From assembly GCA_030522415.1 (NCBI GenBank), contig CM060104.1:28241931-28305930 (forward strand): DNA of 64,000 nucleotides, read 5' to 3'. Made by a program: the position numbers and the translations under genes. This document shows positions 1 to 12,401 of this stretch, piece after piece (positions within the stretch are counted from its first letter, which is position 1; the number at the start of each line of letters is the position of its first letter). The notes under the pieces are model-generated. The model saw only the letters and a list, made by a program, of their open reading frames with translations. It had not been told where the DNA came from and made no database searches. This stretch comes from Channallabes apus. Its lineage: Eukaryota; Chordata; Actinopteri; Siluriformes; Clariidae.

Positions 1-2290
1 CATCTGTATACCGAGACCTGGCCGAAGTATTCTGCAGGAGACGCGCCACTCATCTCCCGCCTCATCGCCCATATGACCTGGCGATCGACCTGCAGCCAGG
101 CTCGGTTCCACCCCGCGGCCATCTCTATTCCCTCGCAGCCACCGAGACCCGGGCGATGGAGGAATATGTGTCGAAAGCCCTACGCCAAGGTACCATCAGG
201 CCATCCTCCTCACCCGCCGCCGCGGGGTTCTTCTTTGTGTAGAAAAAGGGGGGCGAACTTCGCCCATGTGTCGATTATCGGGGAATAAACAATATTACCA
301 TCAAGAACCGACACCCACTGCCTCTTACCAACTCTGCCCTGGACGCCCTCTCTGGTGCCACCATTTTTACGAAGTTGGACCTTCGGAGCGCCTACAACTT
401 GGTGCGTATCAGAGAGGGTCGATGAGTGGAAGACGGCCTTCATCACACCTACTGGACATTATGAAAGTCTCGTCATTCCGTTTGGTCTCTGCAATGCCCC
501 CGCCGCCTTCCAAAGCTTCATCAATGATGTTCTCCGAGACATGCTGGGGCGGTGGGCATTCGCATACCTGGACGATATCCTCATTTATTCCCGAACAGTT
601 GAAGAACACACCCAACATGTCAGGGCAGTCCTTAAGAGATTGCTCGCCCATCAACTGTACTGTAAGTTGGAGAAGTGCGCTTTTCACGAGCGCTCCACCA
701 CGTTCCTGGGCTTCGTCATCTCGCCCCAGGGTGTGGCCATGGACCCGCAGAAACTGGAAGCTGTGCGTCATTGGCCCCTACCCAAGACTCTCAAGCAGCT
801 CCAATGGTTTCTCGGGTTTGCGAACTTCTATCGTCGCTTCATCCGGGTACAGTACAGTTGCAGCACCCCTCACTGCCTTGACATGCCCATCATCTCATCA
901 CTTACATCTCAACTCCACTGCCATCTCCGCCTTCCATGAACTATGTCGCTTCACCACCGCACCCATCCTTATTCACCCGGACACTAACAAACCATTCGCT
1001 GTGGAGGTGGACGCCTCGGATATGGGCGCCGGGGCTGTTCTCTCCCAGCGAGGTCCAGACCAGAAGCTACACCCATGTGGCTTCTTCTCCAAAAAATTCG
1101 ACCCCACTCGGGTAAGGGACCGCGAGCTGTTGTCCATAAAGTGGGCATTGGAGGAATGGCGACACTGGCTCCAGGGCGCCAGCGAGCCCTTCATCGTCTG
1201 GACCGACCACCAAAACCTCATCACCATACAGAACATTAAACAGCTCAACCCGAGGCAGGCGCGGTGGGCCCTGTTTTTTGAACATTACAACTTCCATCTG
1301 TCATACCGCGCCTGTCCTCCATCTATCCAAAATCATCGCACCTCTTCAATGGGACCTTGAAACGAGAGTTCGCCAGGCACAAGCCACGGAGACCGAACCG
1401 GCAGGTGTGCCGCCTGGACGACTCTATGTCCCCCAAGCAGTCAGGAGCGACGTTATGGAGTGGGGCCACTCTTCACCCCTCTCAGGACACCCCGGCACCA
1501 AACGCACCCTCCAATTCCTCCAACGCGCCTTTTGGTGGCCCTCCATGACTCGGGACATCAACGAGTTCGTTCAGGCGTGCCCAGTGTGCGCCAGGGCGAA
1601 AACCACCAACCAGCCGACACCTGGAGAACTCCAGCCACTTCCGGTACCTCGTCGGCCCTGGACGCACATTGCCGTCGACTTCATCACGGGCTTGCCGGAC
1701 TCAGAAGGAAAAACCACCATCTTGACCATCGTAGATCGGTTCTCCAAAGCTGTGCATCTGGTGGCTCTCTCCGGACTCCCGTCAGCTAAAAAGACGGCCG
1801 AGCTGATCTTAGAGCATATAGTCCGCCTGCATGGGTTCCCAAAAGACATCGTCTCGGACAGGGGACCCCAGTTCACTGCCCGGTTCTGGAAGGCCTTCTG
1901 CCGTCTGATCAATACCACCTGTAGTCTATCATCTGGATACCATCCTCAGACTAACGGTCAGACGGAGCGAACCAACCAACAACTGGAGCGCTATCTCAGA
2001 TGTTTTGTTGCCGATCGCCATCACTCCTTGGCCCGCTACCTCATATAGGCTGAGTTATCCCATAACCTTCATGTCTCCTCAGCCACGAATCTTAGTCCAT
2101 TTGAGGTATGCAACGGTTTCCAGCCTTCGATGTTCGAACATCAAGAACCGGAGGTTGATGTACCGTCGGCCCAACAGTTGGTTCGCAGGTGTCGACGGAT
2201 ATGGAGACAAGCAAACCAAGCTATCCGACGGGCCAACCACCGCTACACCGCCCAACATCGCCGTCGACACCCACCGGGACGTATGTATAA
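1..2290 (+). pseudogene. Ty3/gypsy retrotransposon pol remnant (RT, RNase H, integrase), broken
   Basis: Seen: in order along the + strand there is reverse transcriptase with the YLDD catalytic box at 565-576, then RNase H ([14 protein letters not shown] near 1009-1050), then integrase with an HHCC-like finger (HSSPLSGH ... CPVC, 1465-1590) and a DDE core (VDFITGLP near 1675, DRGPQF near 1858, [11 protein letters not shown] near 1938). The order RT-RNase H-integrase is that of Ty3/gypsy elements. It is dead: stop codon at 240-242, one-base frame change near 420, another near 845, a further change with apparent loss of sequence between RNase H and integrase near 1312-1325, and a stop at 2046-2048. 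The 5' part (gag, protease, LTR) lies outside the window and no 3' LTR is seen, because a hAT-type repeat follows directly. Base composition is clearly GC-richer than the flanking DNA. Confidence 0.93.
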
Positions 2291-2307
2291 CATGGTTAGT
2301 TCTGACA

Positions 2308-2717
2308 ACTTCAGTGAAATTTTACTTAAGTACAAGTAAAGTTACCATTATAAAAATCTACTCAAGTAAAAGTAAAAAGTAGCTCATTAAAAAATTTACT
2401 CAGAGTAAAAGTTACCGAGTTACCCCCAGCGGGGGTGGGATGAGGCATTCTAGCGTAGTTCAGATATAAATCTCAAACTAGTTGTTTTTAACTGAAGGAA
2501 CACCTTTGAATAATAAAGCTGTTGTCTTTCTTGTGCTTGAAAATCAAAGTGGTCACTTAAATATGGTGTTATGTCCCAGTCTAGGGTCATACAGCAAAAG
2601 AATGGTTCAGGGTTCTATTTATAATATATATAACTGTATGGAAATGGTGGTACTGTATATGGTAGAAAGAATTAGATCCAATCATTAACTGATGAAATAA
2701 TGAGGTTTGTATACACA

Positions 2718-2762
<45 letters not shown>

Positions 2763-3460
2763 GGAGGAGGATCAGACTCAGGGTGGACCCAGGCCAAAAT
2801 AATAAACAAAATGGTATTTATATTTAGTACTGTAGCTAGATTACCTGCAACAAAAAAAAAACACACAAACAAAAATACAGGTACCTTCCCGGACTCCCTA
2901 AACCAAAAACAGTGAAATTATCTACAAATATATACAAAGACCAACCAAACCAAAGGGACAAAGCAATAATCAAAGTCAATTGGAGGCAAAAAGTCAAAAC
3001 CAGAATACACAACCAAATATCAAAACGCCAAAATCACAACCTCTTTCCTCTTTCCCGCGTCTCTCTCCGGTTTATACAAGTATATGGTCGCGCAAGTCGA
3101 TAACGTCACTCTCAGGGCGGAAGCTACCGTGTGGAAGGTCAGGAAGATGCCGATGTCAGAAAACCTGGAGTGGAGTCTGGAGCGGCGCGCGACCAGGACA
3201 TGATACACACACGCGGCGCAACGGAGCATTTATACAAAGCATAATATTTTTATTATTTTATCATTTTCATTCATTTATTTTTTTACTCAGTAGCCAATAT
3301 GATTTAAAATGTAGCGAATTACAATACTTCAAACAAATTTTACTTAAGTAAAAGTAAAATTACAGATTTTGAAAACTACTTTAAAAAGTAGAAATGAACA
3401 AAAAAGCTACTCAATTACAGTAACGCGAGTAAATGTAATTCGTTACTTTCCACCTCTGAG
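2308..3460. mobile_element. Non-autonomous hAT-like element, copy A
   Basis: The right end reads CTTTCCACCTCTG, the inverse of the CAGAGGTGGAAAG that starts a second copy at 28411. Both copies share long stretches rich in ACTTAAGTA/ACTCAAGTA words and the same (CA)n tract. CAGAGGTG-type termini with ACTTAAGTA-rich subterminal repeats are typical of fish hAT (Tol2-like) elements. Copy A lacks about the first 50 bases present in copy B and abuts the gypsy remnant. No coding region was found. Its interior from 2883 to 3240 differs from copy B. Confidence 0.72.
2712..2761. repeat. (CA)n microsatellite inside hAT copy A
   Basis: About 24 CA units; the same microsatellite sits at the same place in copy B (28882-28931), so it was carried by the element. 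Confidence 0.95.
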
Positions 3461-3834
3461 TATTTACCACATATTACAAAGGGCACTGTTCTTTTTTTTA
3501 AACGATTTCACACATTAGAAATTTACACACAAGTATATTTATTCAGTACAATGTGCACAGACCCATTAGTACATTTCTGTTTCACTGGAACATTCAAAAT
3601 AGAATATATAAAGATGAACAGAATATAAAACATATTTATATTGCTGCATGGGTGTTGGCATTTGGGAGGCCATGAAGACAATGGCTTGTAACTTAGCACA
3701 GTTACAGAATTAGCCTGCACTTGTTTTGCATTGAAATAAGTGGGTGGAGAGTTGGTCAAAATATTCATAGCAAGAACGCACCAGTCGGTCAGCCAGTGAC
3801 CGGAATCAGTCTTGTTTATCAGATTTCAGTTTAA
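3461..3834. other. AT-rich stretch, nothing recognised
   Basis: No credible coding, RNA or repeat structure was seen between the hAT copy and the SINE-like block that follows. Confidence 0.5.
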
Positions 3835-4035
3835 CAGATTCCTGAGTGGTGCAACAGAAAAGCATTGTCCATGTCATTCAGAACTCCCAAGTTTCAGTCC
3901 CATCTGAACAGATTGTCAGTGCTCTCAGTGGGAGATTTGGCATGCTTGTACTTCCACATCAATCATAGTGACACTAGCCAATCATGGGCATCTGTGAACC
4001 AGCAGCATGTCTCTCAACGTGATGTTAGTTCACAG
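3835..4035 (+). repeat. tRNA-derived SINE-like block
   Basis: The start resembles a tRNA-type A box (GAGTGGTGCAACAGAAAAGC) and about 40 bases later there is a degenerate B box (AAGTTTCAGTCCC). The body has no coding potential beyond a 63-codon chance frame. The family is not recognised with certainty. Confidence 0.45.
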
Positions 4036-4060
4036 ATCTTAACATTAAAACGTTAAAAAA

Positions 4061-4075
<15 letters not shown>

Positions 4076-4123
<48 letters not shown>
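4076..4123. repeat. (AT)n microsatellite
   Basis: Uninterrupted AT dinucleotides next to the left end of the Tc1-like element. Confidence 0.95.
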
Positions 4124-4126
<3 letters not shown>

Positions 4127-4142
4127 GTAATATAATAATATA

Positions 4143-4695
4143 CACTACCGTTCAAAAGTTTTAGAACACTTTCTAACTCCATGATGGTTCCTGATGTTTA
4201 TTTCTTTCTACATTGTAAAGTTTTGCTGAAGGCGTCCAAAAACTGCATGAATCTCCTTTGAACAGTTGATATTGAGATGTTTCTGCTACTTCTGCTCTGT
4301 AAAGACTTCATAACGCCTCTAATCTGAGCTGCTGTTAATTGGTGATTTTTCAGGCTGATAACTCTAAATGAACTTCTCGTCTGCAGCAGAGGTAGGTTTT
4401 GGTCTCGTCCTCCTGGGACGGCCTTCATGAGAGACAGTTTCATTATGGTGCTGGACGGAATTTGCAAATGCACTTGACAATACTGTTCTTGCAGGAACTA
4501 TTACAGAAAGGCCGACCTCTGTGTCTTAAAATAACAACTAACTGGTGTTTTTCTTGTTGTTACGTAATTACCTAATTCCATATGTGTTATTTTATAGTTT
4601 TGAAATCCGCAGTATTGTTGTAGAATGTAGAAAATAAATCACTAAACAAAAACAAAGAAATTTGCAAGTGTTCTAAAACTTTTGAATGGTAGTGT
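4143..4695 (-). mobile_element. Tc1/mariner-like element, internally deleted
   Basis: Terminal inverted repeats are obvious: CACTACCGTTCAAAAGTTTT at the left and its inverse (AAAACTTTTGAATGGTAGTG) at the right, one mismatch apart. The left end is preceded by TA. On the minus strand at 4198-4473 a frame keeps the second helix-turn-helix of a Tc1 transposase (LTAAQI ... SRNISISTVQRRF), but the DDE catalytic domain is missing, so the copy is not autonomous. Length 553 bases against about 1.2-1.6 kb for full Tc1 elements. Confidence 0.82.
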
Positions 4696-4789
4696 GTACT
4701 GTATATATATGACGAAACATGTTTGGTATATGTAAAGTTTAAGGTTTTTATTAATATTGGTCACTCATTCTCTACTTCACTATATCTAT

Positions 4790-4950
4790 ATCTTAGGCCT
4801 GGACTCTATCTCAGGAAATCCGGGGCACTAGGCGGGGTATACACGGGACATGGTGCGAATACATCACAGGGCACAAACACACACACACGCACACACACTC
4901 CCTCATATGCTACGGGAAATTTGGAAACACCAGTTAGAACACCACTCGTC
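4790..4950 (-). repeat. SINE family A, 3' fragment
   Basis: Read on the minus strand it matches the 3' half of the full copy at 49313-49688: the GGCTAATTGG-like word, the GT-rich middle, the GTACACCC word and the CTGGGATAGGCTCCAG-like end, all diverged. The tRNA head is absent. Confidence 0.7.
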
Positions 4951-5104
4951 TCATGAGTGAAAGGATTGTATTATAATACCTGAAATGAAGGTGTAATAAC
5001 TGTGGCGTTGCTGGTCTTTATGAAGTGCAGAATATTGAATGGGCCCATGTAGATTGATTGAGTTTCTTTACTGTGTGGCATGAAGGGACGATCTGGTGGT
5101 TAAG

Positions 5105-5292
5105 CAGGGAGAACTTGGTGCAAGGGTAGCTCTGTGGGTAAGCTATTGGACTACAGATGGGAAGATCCTGGGATCAGACCCCAGTACCACCAAGTTGCCA
5201 CTGTTTACCCTAAACCTTCAACTGCTCAGATGTATCATGAAATAAAAATGTAAGCTGGTTCAGGGTGTCAGCCAAATGCTGTAAATTAATTT
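5105..5292 (+). repeat. tRNA-derived SINE family B
   Basis: Seen: GGGTAGCTCTGTGGGTAAG (A-box type) and GATCAGACCCCAG (degenerate B box), then the phrase ACCACCAAGTTGCCACTGTT and the end word GCCAAATGCTGTAAAT. The same order is found in inverse orientation at 14586-14783. The arrangement of a tRNA-like head and fixed tail is that of a pol III SINE. Confidence 0.8.
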
Positions 5293-6174
5293 ATCTCACA
5301 AAGCTTGAAGGAGAGTGGATGGGTCTTGTATCCTTATTTTTCAATGGGTTAATGCTGTTTTGGGAGGCGACTTTTGGAGTTCTCTGAGTATGAGTGTGTT
5401 AAATTATACCAGGCAAAGAACAATGCCCATGAGGATTGTCTGGGTTTAGATGTTGATACTTTAGGTACTTAAGTTCAGGGAACGGTTTGAATGGATAGGC
5501 TGCTCTGTCTATCCAGTGGAAACGAAGAGGGTACAGGAAAGAAATAACTCTGTTTAAGTGTTATGATCAAGATTGTGGTCCATGTTGGCCATGTTTGTAC
5601 CTTAACAAGTTATTGTTTATACAGCATATACCTGAATTAATCCATTAATTATTCTTATTTCATTAGAAGAACTTTTTCTTGTTAATCATAACATACTTAT
5701 AAAATAATTAATAACTATTCATAAAAACATTTCTGAACCTCCAATTAAATGTTTTAATATACTGTATTTTACAACATATACGGTAAATCCAACATATTTT
5801 ATCCAAATTATGCAGAGCCAGGTGGAGATTGCTTGAGAAAAATTCAGGTCATTCGTGGAAGGATGCGCTGTGACAATCAGCACCGTATTTAGACAACAGC
5901 AAGGATTCTGTGGTTGTTTTACAAACTCTAGCAATTAAGTGAAATCTCATTATGGCCGTCACCACAAACACCGCAGTCCACTCAGAGCACTCTCTTTTTC
6001 TCTCAAACACACACACACATACACAATCACTTCCCCCTCTCTCTCTCACTGTGTGTGTGCTCTGTGATTAATGATAGTGCTGAAAAATAACGGCTCATTT
6101 GACTCAGTGAGTGTGAAGTCGTGTCGAGATATCAGCTTTAGCCATTTTACAGCCACTTTAAAGTCATTTGATAT

Positions 6175-6177
<3 letters not shown>
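5293..6177. other. No feature recognised
   Basis: Unique-looking AT-rich sequence with a short (AC) run near 6008 and no supported gene, RNA or element end. Confidence 0.5.

Positions 6178-6262
<85 letters not shown>
6178..6262. repeat. (GT)n microsatellite
   Basis: About 40 GT units, then GTATGTGTGC variants. It makes open frames on both strands that are not genes. Confidence 0.97.
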
Positions 6263-6267
<5 letters not shown>

Positions 6268-7624
6268 CGTATGTGTGCGTCTTTTCACATTAGGCCTGGA
6301 AAAACCTCACAGTTACAGAGAGTAATAAATTGTATTAGGTTTTAATGAAATAGAACCTGCTCTTACTCGTGTGCTTAGCTCTTGTACCACATTAATGTAT
6401 AAATGATTGTTTTTATATTAGTCTAAGTTTCCACTTGTTGGAGTTTTATCACTAAGCGTCACCACTGTATGAAGACTTCTCTATAAAGGTTTCAGATAAC
6501 TGTAACAATGAAAGTGATTCAATATGGCAAATGGTTTAAATGATAATTTTAGGAAGCTTGCAAGTCTATAATTATCCAGTGAACATCTAAAGAACTCATG
6601 TAGACCTTTTTTTTTTCAAGTAGTGCATGAATTAACTGAATGTGTCATACTGTACAAGCTTCTAATTGCAGCTCATCTTTTTTTCTTGCTCGTACATAGA
6701 ACCTGTCAGGGTTCAAAGTTAAACACCACAAAGTTAAACCCCTTTGGGAAGCAAAGATCCCTCTAATTATCCAATGAACCCTTGAAGAGCAAAGAATAGA
6801 ACCCTTAAAGAACCTTTTTTTTCATACTAAAGTAACAGACAGTCTGTAGTACAACCTCACAATATTGATCAATGAGTTTCATGTACAGCACATGAGCTTT
6901 TCAATTAGAACCGCTTTTTGGAAGCTAATAACACATATCAAGTGAACCATTAAAGAACCCTTGAAGCACCCCCTTTTCTAAGACTGGATGTATTACCTCA
7001 GTCAGTGTATGGTATGGTTTCTAAATGACTGCTCATCATTTTCTTCTGAATGGCTAGAACCTGACAGTGTTAAAATTAAAAAAGAACCGGTAATAATTTC
7101 ATAGATAACTATTAAGAAACCAAGATCCAAGTTATGTAAGCATTTCAGGATTCTAAGTAGAACCCTTTTAGAAAGCAAAGGACCCTTTATATATCCAGTG
7201 GATCCTTAAACAGCTTGTGAAGAACCAATTAGTTTTTATTGTGTTTGTAATAAACTGGTCAGTTTGCAGTTTATTGCATTTCAGACACATTTGTTTTATT
7301 TTTATTTAGTTCATGAATCTCACTAAGGAAGTGATTAATGGTTCTTTGTAGAACCTCTACAACAAAATGCTTCCATATAAGGAAGTGGATTCCTATTATC
7401 CAATTTGACCTCTTTCTGTAATCTAAGAACCCTTTAATTATCAAGGGAACCCTTAAAGAACCATTGAATATTCCCTTTTATGAGAGTGTCTGTATTAACG
7501 CGGTCAGTGGGTGGTATGATCTCTAAATATAAATTCTCATTATTTTATTCTTACCTACCTACCTAACTACTTGAAACTTCACATTGTTCTAAGTAGAACT
7601 TTTGTAGAAACGTAAAAACTCTGG

Positions 7625-7770
7625 GTCCGAGTTTGTATGTTCTTCCCATGCTTGGTGGGTTTCCTCCAGGTACTCAGGTTTCCTCCCACAGTCCAAAGAC
7701 CTGCAGATTAGGCTAATTGACATTCCCAAACTGCCTGTAGTGTGTGAATGCACTTGTGAATAATAACCAG
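7625..7770 (+). repeat. SINE family A, middle fragment
   Basis: Contains the core words GTATGTTCTTCCCATGCTTG, TTTCCTCCCACAGTCCAAAG and ATTAGGCTAATTGACATTCC in the order of the full copy at 49313. The tRNA head is missing and the 3' part decays after about 7760. Confidence 0.82.
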
Positions 7771-7899
7771 AGGTCCTACCATGGTAACAAAAATGGGAAT
7801 AAAATACAACCGTCACTATTGGCCTTCATGGTCCCTAGTTGGACTACAGAGGTTACTAGATTGATGAATGGAAAAACCCTTTATTAGCCAATGAATCTT

Positions 7900-8460
7900 T
7901 AAAGAACCCATAAAGAACATGTGGGTAAGTGTATGATGCACATTGTAATGGTTCTCAGGAATGCTCTAAGAGTAGTCTTGGTTTTCATGTCAGGTTGGTG
8001 GTGTGAGGCTGAAGTCCTGGGTGGTGAAAATAGTTGGAACCTGAAGTTACCTCTGTAGGAGCTGTGGGGGAACAGAAGTGAATTGACTAGGCAGGCACAC
8101 TGGGACAGAGACAGAGCAGGAACCAAGGAAGGACAGAGTGAAACCTCACTTGACAAGTCAATAATCCAGAAGAAACAGATAGACGCACAGGTCTGTCATC
8201 AAGGAGCCGCCCGAGAACAGAACGAGTCAAGTAACAGGTACATACTGGAAGAACCAGCTCAAACACAACGTGGAGGAGACAATCTGTCACTGAGGGAGAA
8301 CTGAGTCTAGTTTAAATAGTGTAGTAGAGCAAAGTGCAGTTAATTAGGAGAGCCATTCTGGAATAGAGGGAGAAACCAACTGGATGGGGGTTCTCTGGAA
8401 TATAACAATGGTGGGTGAGAGAGGTAAACAACATGGAATTGTATGGAAATGGAATCATGT
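7900..8460. other. No feature recognised
   Basis: Block inside the decayed array with no AGAACC words and no element ends. Short open frames on both strands have no recognisable protein content. Confidence 0.4.
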
Positions 8461-8464
8461 CTCA

Positions 8465-8582
8465 AATGGTCATGGGTTCAAACCCCAGCACCAATGAGTT
8501 GAGCAGGACCCCAAGATGTACAGTATCATGAGATATACTGTATGTACGTTGCTCTGGATAAGAGTGTGTAGACATAAATGCA
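8465..8582 (+). repeat. SINE family B, decayed fragment
   Basis: TGGGTTCAAACCCCAGCACC (B box) and the tail words AGATGTACAGTATCATGAGAT and TTGCTCTGGATAAGAGTGT match the family B layout. Confidence 0.65.
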
Positions 8583-9530
8583 GACTCGAAATATTCTCAT
8601 GTATTTCTTTTAAACACATAGAACCTGTCCGGGAAGCTAAAGACCTTTTGTTTGTTTGATTGATTGTTTTTTAGTGATCCTCTAAAGAACCTTGGGAGAA
8701 CTCCTTTTCTTTAATATATGTTTACTTGGTCAGTATTTGGTACAAACTCAAAATGATGATCAAAAATCAATTTCGTCATAACACAGATCTTGTCAGAAAT
8801 ATTTAGCAAACATTTAACTCTTCAACAAATCCTTGAGAAACCACATTTTACTGATAGTGTATGCATTTAACCTGTATATACTGTAATATACAGGCATTAA
8901 TATAGTATACATACAGTATGTATATCATGTTGAGCATCTTCTTGACATGTCTTCTTTTCTGCACACTTTTTCACTTTATTACCTAGTGCTACATTCTGGC
9001 CCATGCCCTAATTTATCATATTTTTATTTTGTGTAACTAGACCACTTATGCACTTCTGATTCGATGCTAACTGCATTTCACAGTACTTTGCAAAATAACT
9101 GTAAAGTTGAATCTAATCTATTCTTAAAAAAAAAAAAATGGCTGAGGAAGTGTCGAGTATTTAGTTTATTCTTATTATTCTATAAAGAATTGTTTAATGG
9201 TTCAGTAGCTATGATTAAGTCCATAGACAGCTTGGAATGCTTTCTGTGTTTTACTTTCAAACACAGTTGTACATAGAATCTGAAGAACGCTTCTGAGAGC
9301 GCTTTTAAAAATGGTTTATTTTTGTAAAGACAATGAAATCTATTGCCGGACTCCTTAAGGGCTTTAGGTAGTAAGCTACAACAAAACGTTTTTCAGATAA
9401 ACAAAACGCTTCTTTTTGGATTCTCAGAATGTATGATTGTAGTTGATGGTGTGTAAGAGGAACATAGCATTTCAGGACACATTGCTTTGGGAAAATTATC
9501 AACGTCAGATTGGTACAGTATGAGTAACTC

Positions 9531-10076
9531 TGAAAATAAAAAGAAACGGAACCATCCTGTGTTTTTTCCTTGGGCTCGGGTGCTGGTCTGTCATATTTGC
9601 AGTTTTCTGCTGGGTAATGTAACCTAATGCAATTGCAGACTGTGGGACGGCAAGTCTTTCGGGGGGGAAAGGATCTAATTATGGGATTGATTAATGCGCT
9701 GTGGAGTGAGTGGTCAGCAGGACAGAGGGGAGGATGGAGGGGTGGCAGGACTGAGAGATAAGTGCTTTTCTGACTCCTGCATTTCTCTGTAAAGCGCAGA
9801 CGGCAGCTGCTGAACCACTGCTTTTATCCAGACGACTGTAATAATATTAAACCTCCATGGCAGGATAATTATCTGTGAGAGAAAGCGGGAAGGAAAGAAA
9901 TCCTGTCTGATATCATACTTTACTCCAGATGATTCTTATCTGATTACTGATGTCACACCAATGATTAGAAAAACAATAATTTGACCCAAAAAAAGGGCAC
10001 TGTTTTGGTTGTTCTGTTTGAAGTAAACCAGGTTTTTGGAAGCCAAAGAATTAAAAAAATTTTTTTTATACAATTG
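9531..10076. other. Unique-looking sequence, no gene seen
   Basis: Balanced composition around 9590-9880, then AT-rich. No supported coding or repeat structure. Confidence 0.45.
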
Positions 10077-10078
10077 TA

Positions 10079-11585
10079 CACTGCATTCCAAATTATTAAC
10101 CAAATGATATCTTTCTCTGATTTTCATAATTAGTCAATGCAAATGACAGTCAGTATAATTTAACTATTAGGGTATAATTTGAAGTTTATTGAAAAAATCT
10201 CCTAATGATAACAATATTTATTAAAAAAAAAAAAAACTGAAAATGCACTGTTTGAAATTATTATGCACAACAGAGTTAAAACAATTTATAGGTTGTAAAG
10301 AACTGAAAATAGGCTTTTGTTGAATTTGCAGCATTATGAGGTCATATTTACTGAAATCAAAAACTATTTCAATCAAAAACGTCCTAACAGGGCTACATGT
10401 TACATCTTAACATAGGACCCCTTCTTTCATATCACCTTCACAATTCTTGCATCCATTGAACTTGAGTTTTTGGACAGTTTCTGCTTGAATTTCTTTGCAG
10501 GATGTCAGAATAGCCTCCCAGAGCTGCTGCTTTGAATCAAACCGCCTCCCACCCTTATAGATCTTTTGAAGATTCTCCAAAGGTTCTCAATGGGGTTGAG
10601 GTCAGGGGAGGATGGTGGCCACACCATGAGTTTCTCATCTTTTATGCCCATAGCAGCCAATGACACAGAGGTATTCTTTGCAGCATGAGATGGTACATTG
10701 TCGTGCATGAAGATGATTTTGTTACGGGAGACATGGTTCTTCTTTTTGTACAATGGAAGAAAGTGGTCAGTCAATATACTTTGCCGAGGTCCTTTTCACA
10801 TCTTCAGCGACCCTACAGGTGCCTACCAGCTCTCTCCCCATGATTCTGGCCCAAAACATGACTCCTTGTTGACGTCGCAGCCTTGTTGGGACATGGTGGC
10901 CATCCATCCACCAACCATCCACTACTCCATCCATCTGGACCATCCAGGGTTGCACGACACTCATCAGTAAACAAGACTGTTTAAAAAATTGTCTTCATGT
11001 ATGCCTGGGCCCACTGCAACAGTTTCTGCTTGTGAGCATTGGTTAGGGGCCGAATAGTAGGTTTATGCACAACTGCAAGCCTCTAAAGGATCCTACACCT
11101 TGAGGTTCGCGGGACTCCAGAGGCACCAGCAGCTTCAAATACCTGTTTGCTGCTTTGTAATGGCATTTCAGCAGCTGCTCTCTTAATCTGATGAATTTGT
11201 CTTGCAGAAACCTTCTTCATTCTCCCTTTATCTGCACGAACCTGTCTGTGCTCTGAATAAGCCACAAATGTCTTCACAGTACGATGATCACGCTTAAGTT
11301 TTCATGAAATATCTAATGTTTTTATACCTTGTCCAAGGCATTGCAATATTTGACACTTTTCGGCAGCAGAGATCCTTTTTTTTTCCCCATATTGCTTGAA
11401 ATCTGTGGCCTGCTTAATAATGTGGAACAACCTTCTTCAGTACTTTTCCTTTAATTGGGCTCATCTGGTAAACTAATTATCACACATGTCTGAGATTCAT
11501 TTCAGTGATCCAAAGAGCCCTGAGACACGACACCATCCATGAGTTTAATTTAAAAACTAAACATTTAATGTTTAATGAAAACCCA
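10079..11585 (-). mobile_element. Tc1/mariner element with dead transposase, right end lost
   Basis: Left TIR CACTGCATTCCAAATTATTA is preceded by TA (10077-10078). On the minus strand between about 11370 and 10510 a Tc1-type transposase can be followed in pieces: helix-turn-helix region (11277-11083, KVSARQIHQIKRAAAEMPLQ), first catalytic Asp in FTDE near 10977, second in FMHDNVPSHAA near 10700, and Glu in SPDLNPIENLW near 10590. Frame changes and stops separate these pieces, so it is inactive. The expected right TIR is not found; sequence similarity to the family seems to fade near 11585, just before the next element. Confidence 0.88.
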
Positions 11586-11620
11586 AATGGTCTGAAGCCT
11601 CTCCCATCATTAACACACCA

Positions 11621-12330
11621 GGGGTGTATTCTTCGTACGTCGCTTGAAACATCCGGGATGAATTGACACATCTAAGATGAGATCATCGTGCTAATTACGC
11701 TCTGGCTAAGTTGGTTCTTCGAGCACACCTGTTGTTGATGATTAGTCTGGCCGGATTGAGTTGTCTAGGATTATTGCGCGTGCGTGCGTTGGTTTAAAAG
11801 GCGATATGCATCGACAGTAGAAACACTGATCACAAGCCCTTTGATTGGTTGACGAAATGACAAAAGAACAAGCTCAATTGTTTTGTAACACCTGTTATGC
11901 GCTGAAATGCTTCCCTGCCATGGATCCCCCCCCCCCACACACACACACATAATCGCTATCAAACATTATATTAGAACATAATATGCACATATGTCTTACA
12001 AATTACATGAGACAATGAAATAAAATAAGAAATATGAAAATAAATATGTTGTATATGGAAAAATAGAAATATTAATATTTTTTTCAAAAACATGTATACT
12101 TTTATATGTATACTTTATAATAAAATTAGTTTTGTCCAATTTTTCATTAGAATTTTTTTTAATATTATATTAATATATTATATATATATATATTTGCATA
12201 TTCATAACGAACCCCTGAAATAAATGTGTTACAAAATAAACAATGGTCTTGAGGCTGTATCCTGCCTAGAATTTATTATAATAATAAAAAACCTATGAAT
12301 TTATGTTCTAATATAATATTTGATAGCAAT

Positions 12331-12401
<71 letters not shown>

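Larger units (their letters stand above)
6330..9530. repeat. Decayed AGAACC-rich tandem repeat array
   Basis: The words AGAACC, AAAGAACC, CCAGTGAACC and a phrase like GGTCAGTGTATGGTATGA-TCTAAAT come back in the same order many times. The phrase is recognisable near 6640, 6835, 7000, 7254, 7500, 8728 and 9505, so the ancestral unit was about 160-250 bases. Copies are highly diverged. The array is interrupted by a SINE A copy (7625-7770), an unrelated block (7900-8460) and a SINE B remnant (8465-8580). AGAACC-type repeats are common in fish genomes. No coding region is present. Confidence 0.6.

Noticed and set aside
5105..5180. Functional tRNA gene
   Set aside because: A-box and B-box words are present, but no cloverleaf with a proper acceptor and anticodon stem could be drawn, and the same head occurs in several SINE copies.
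6046..6325. Cys/Val and Thr/His repeat frames on both strands
   Set aside because: Translation of (GT)n/(CA)n. The same applies to frames at 15588-15770, 16597-17019, 57717-58570 and 63426-63848.
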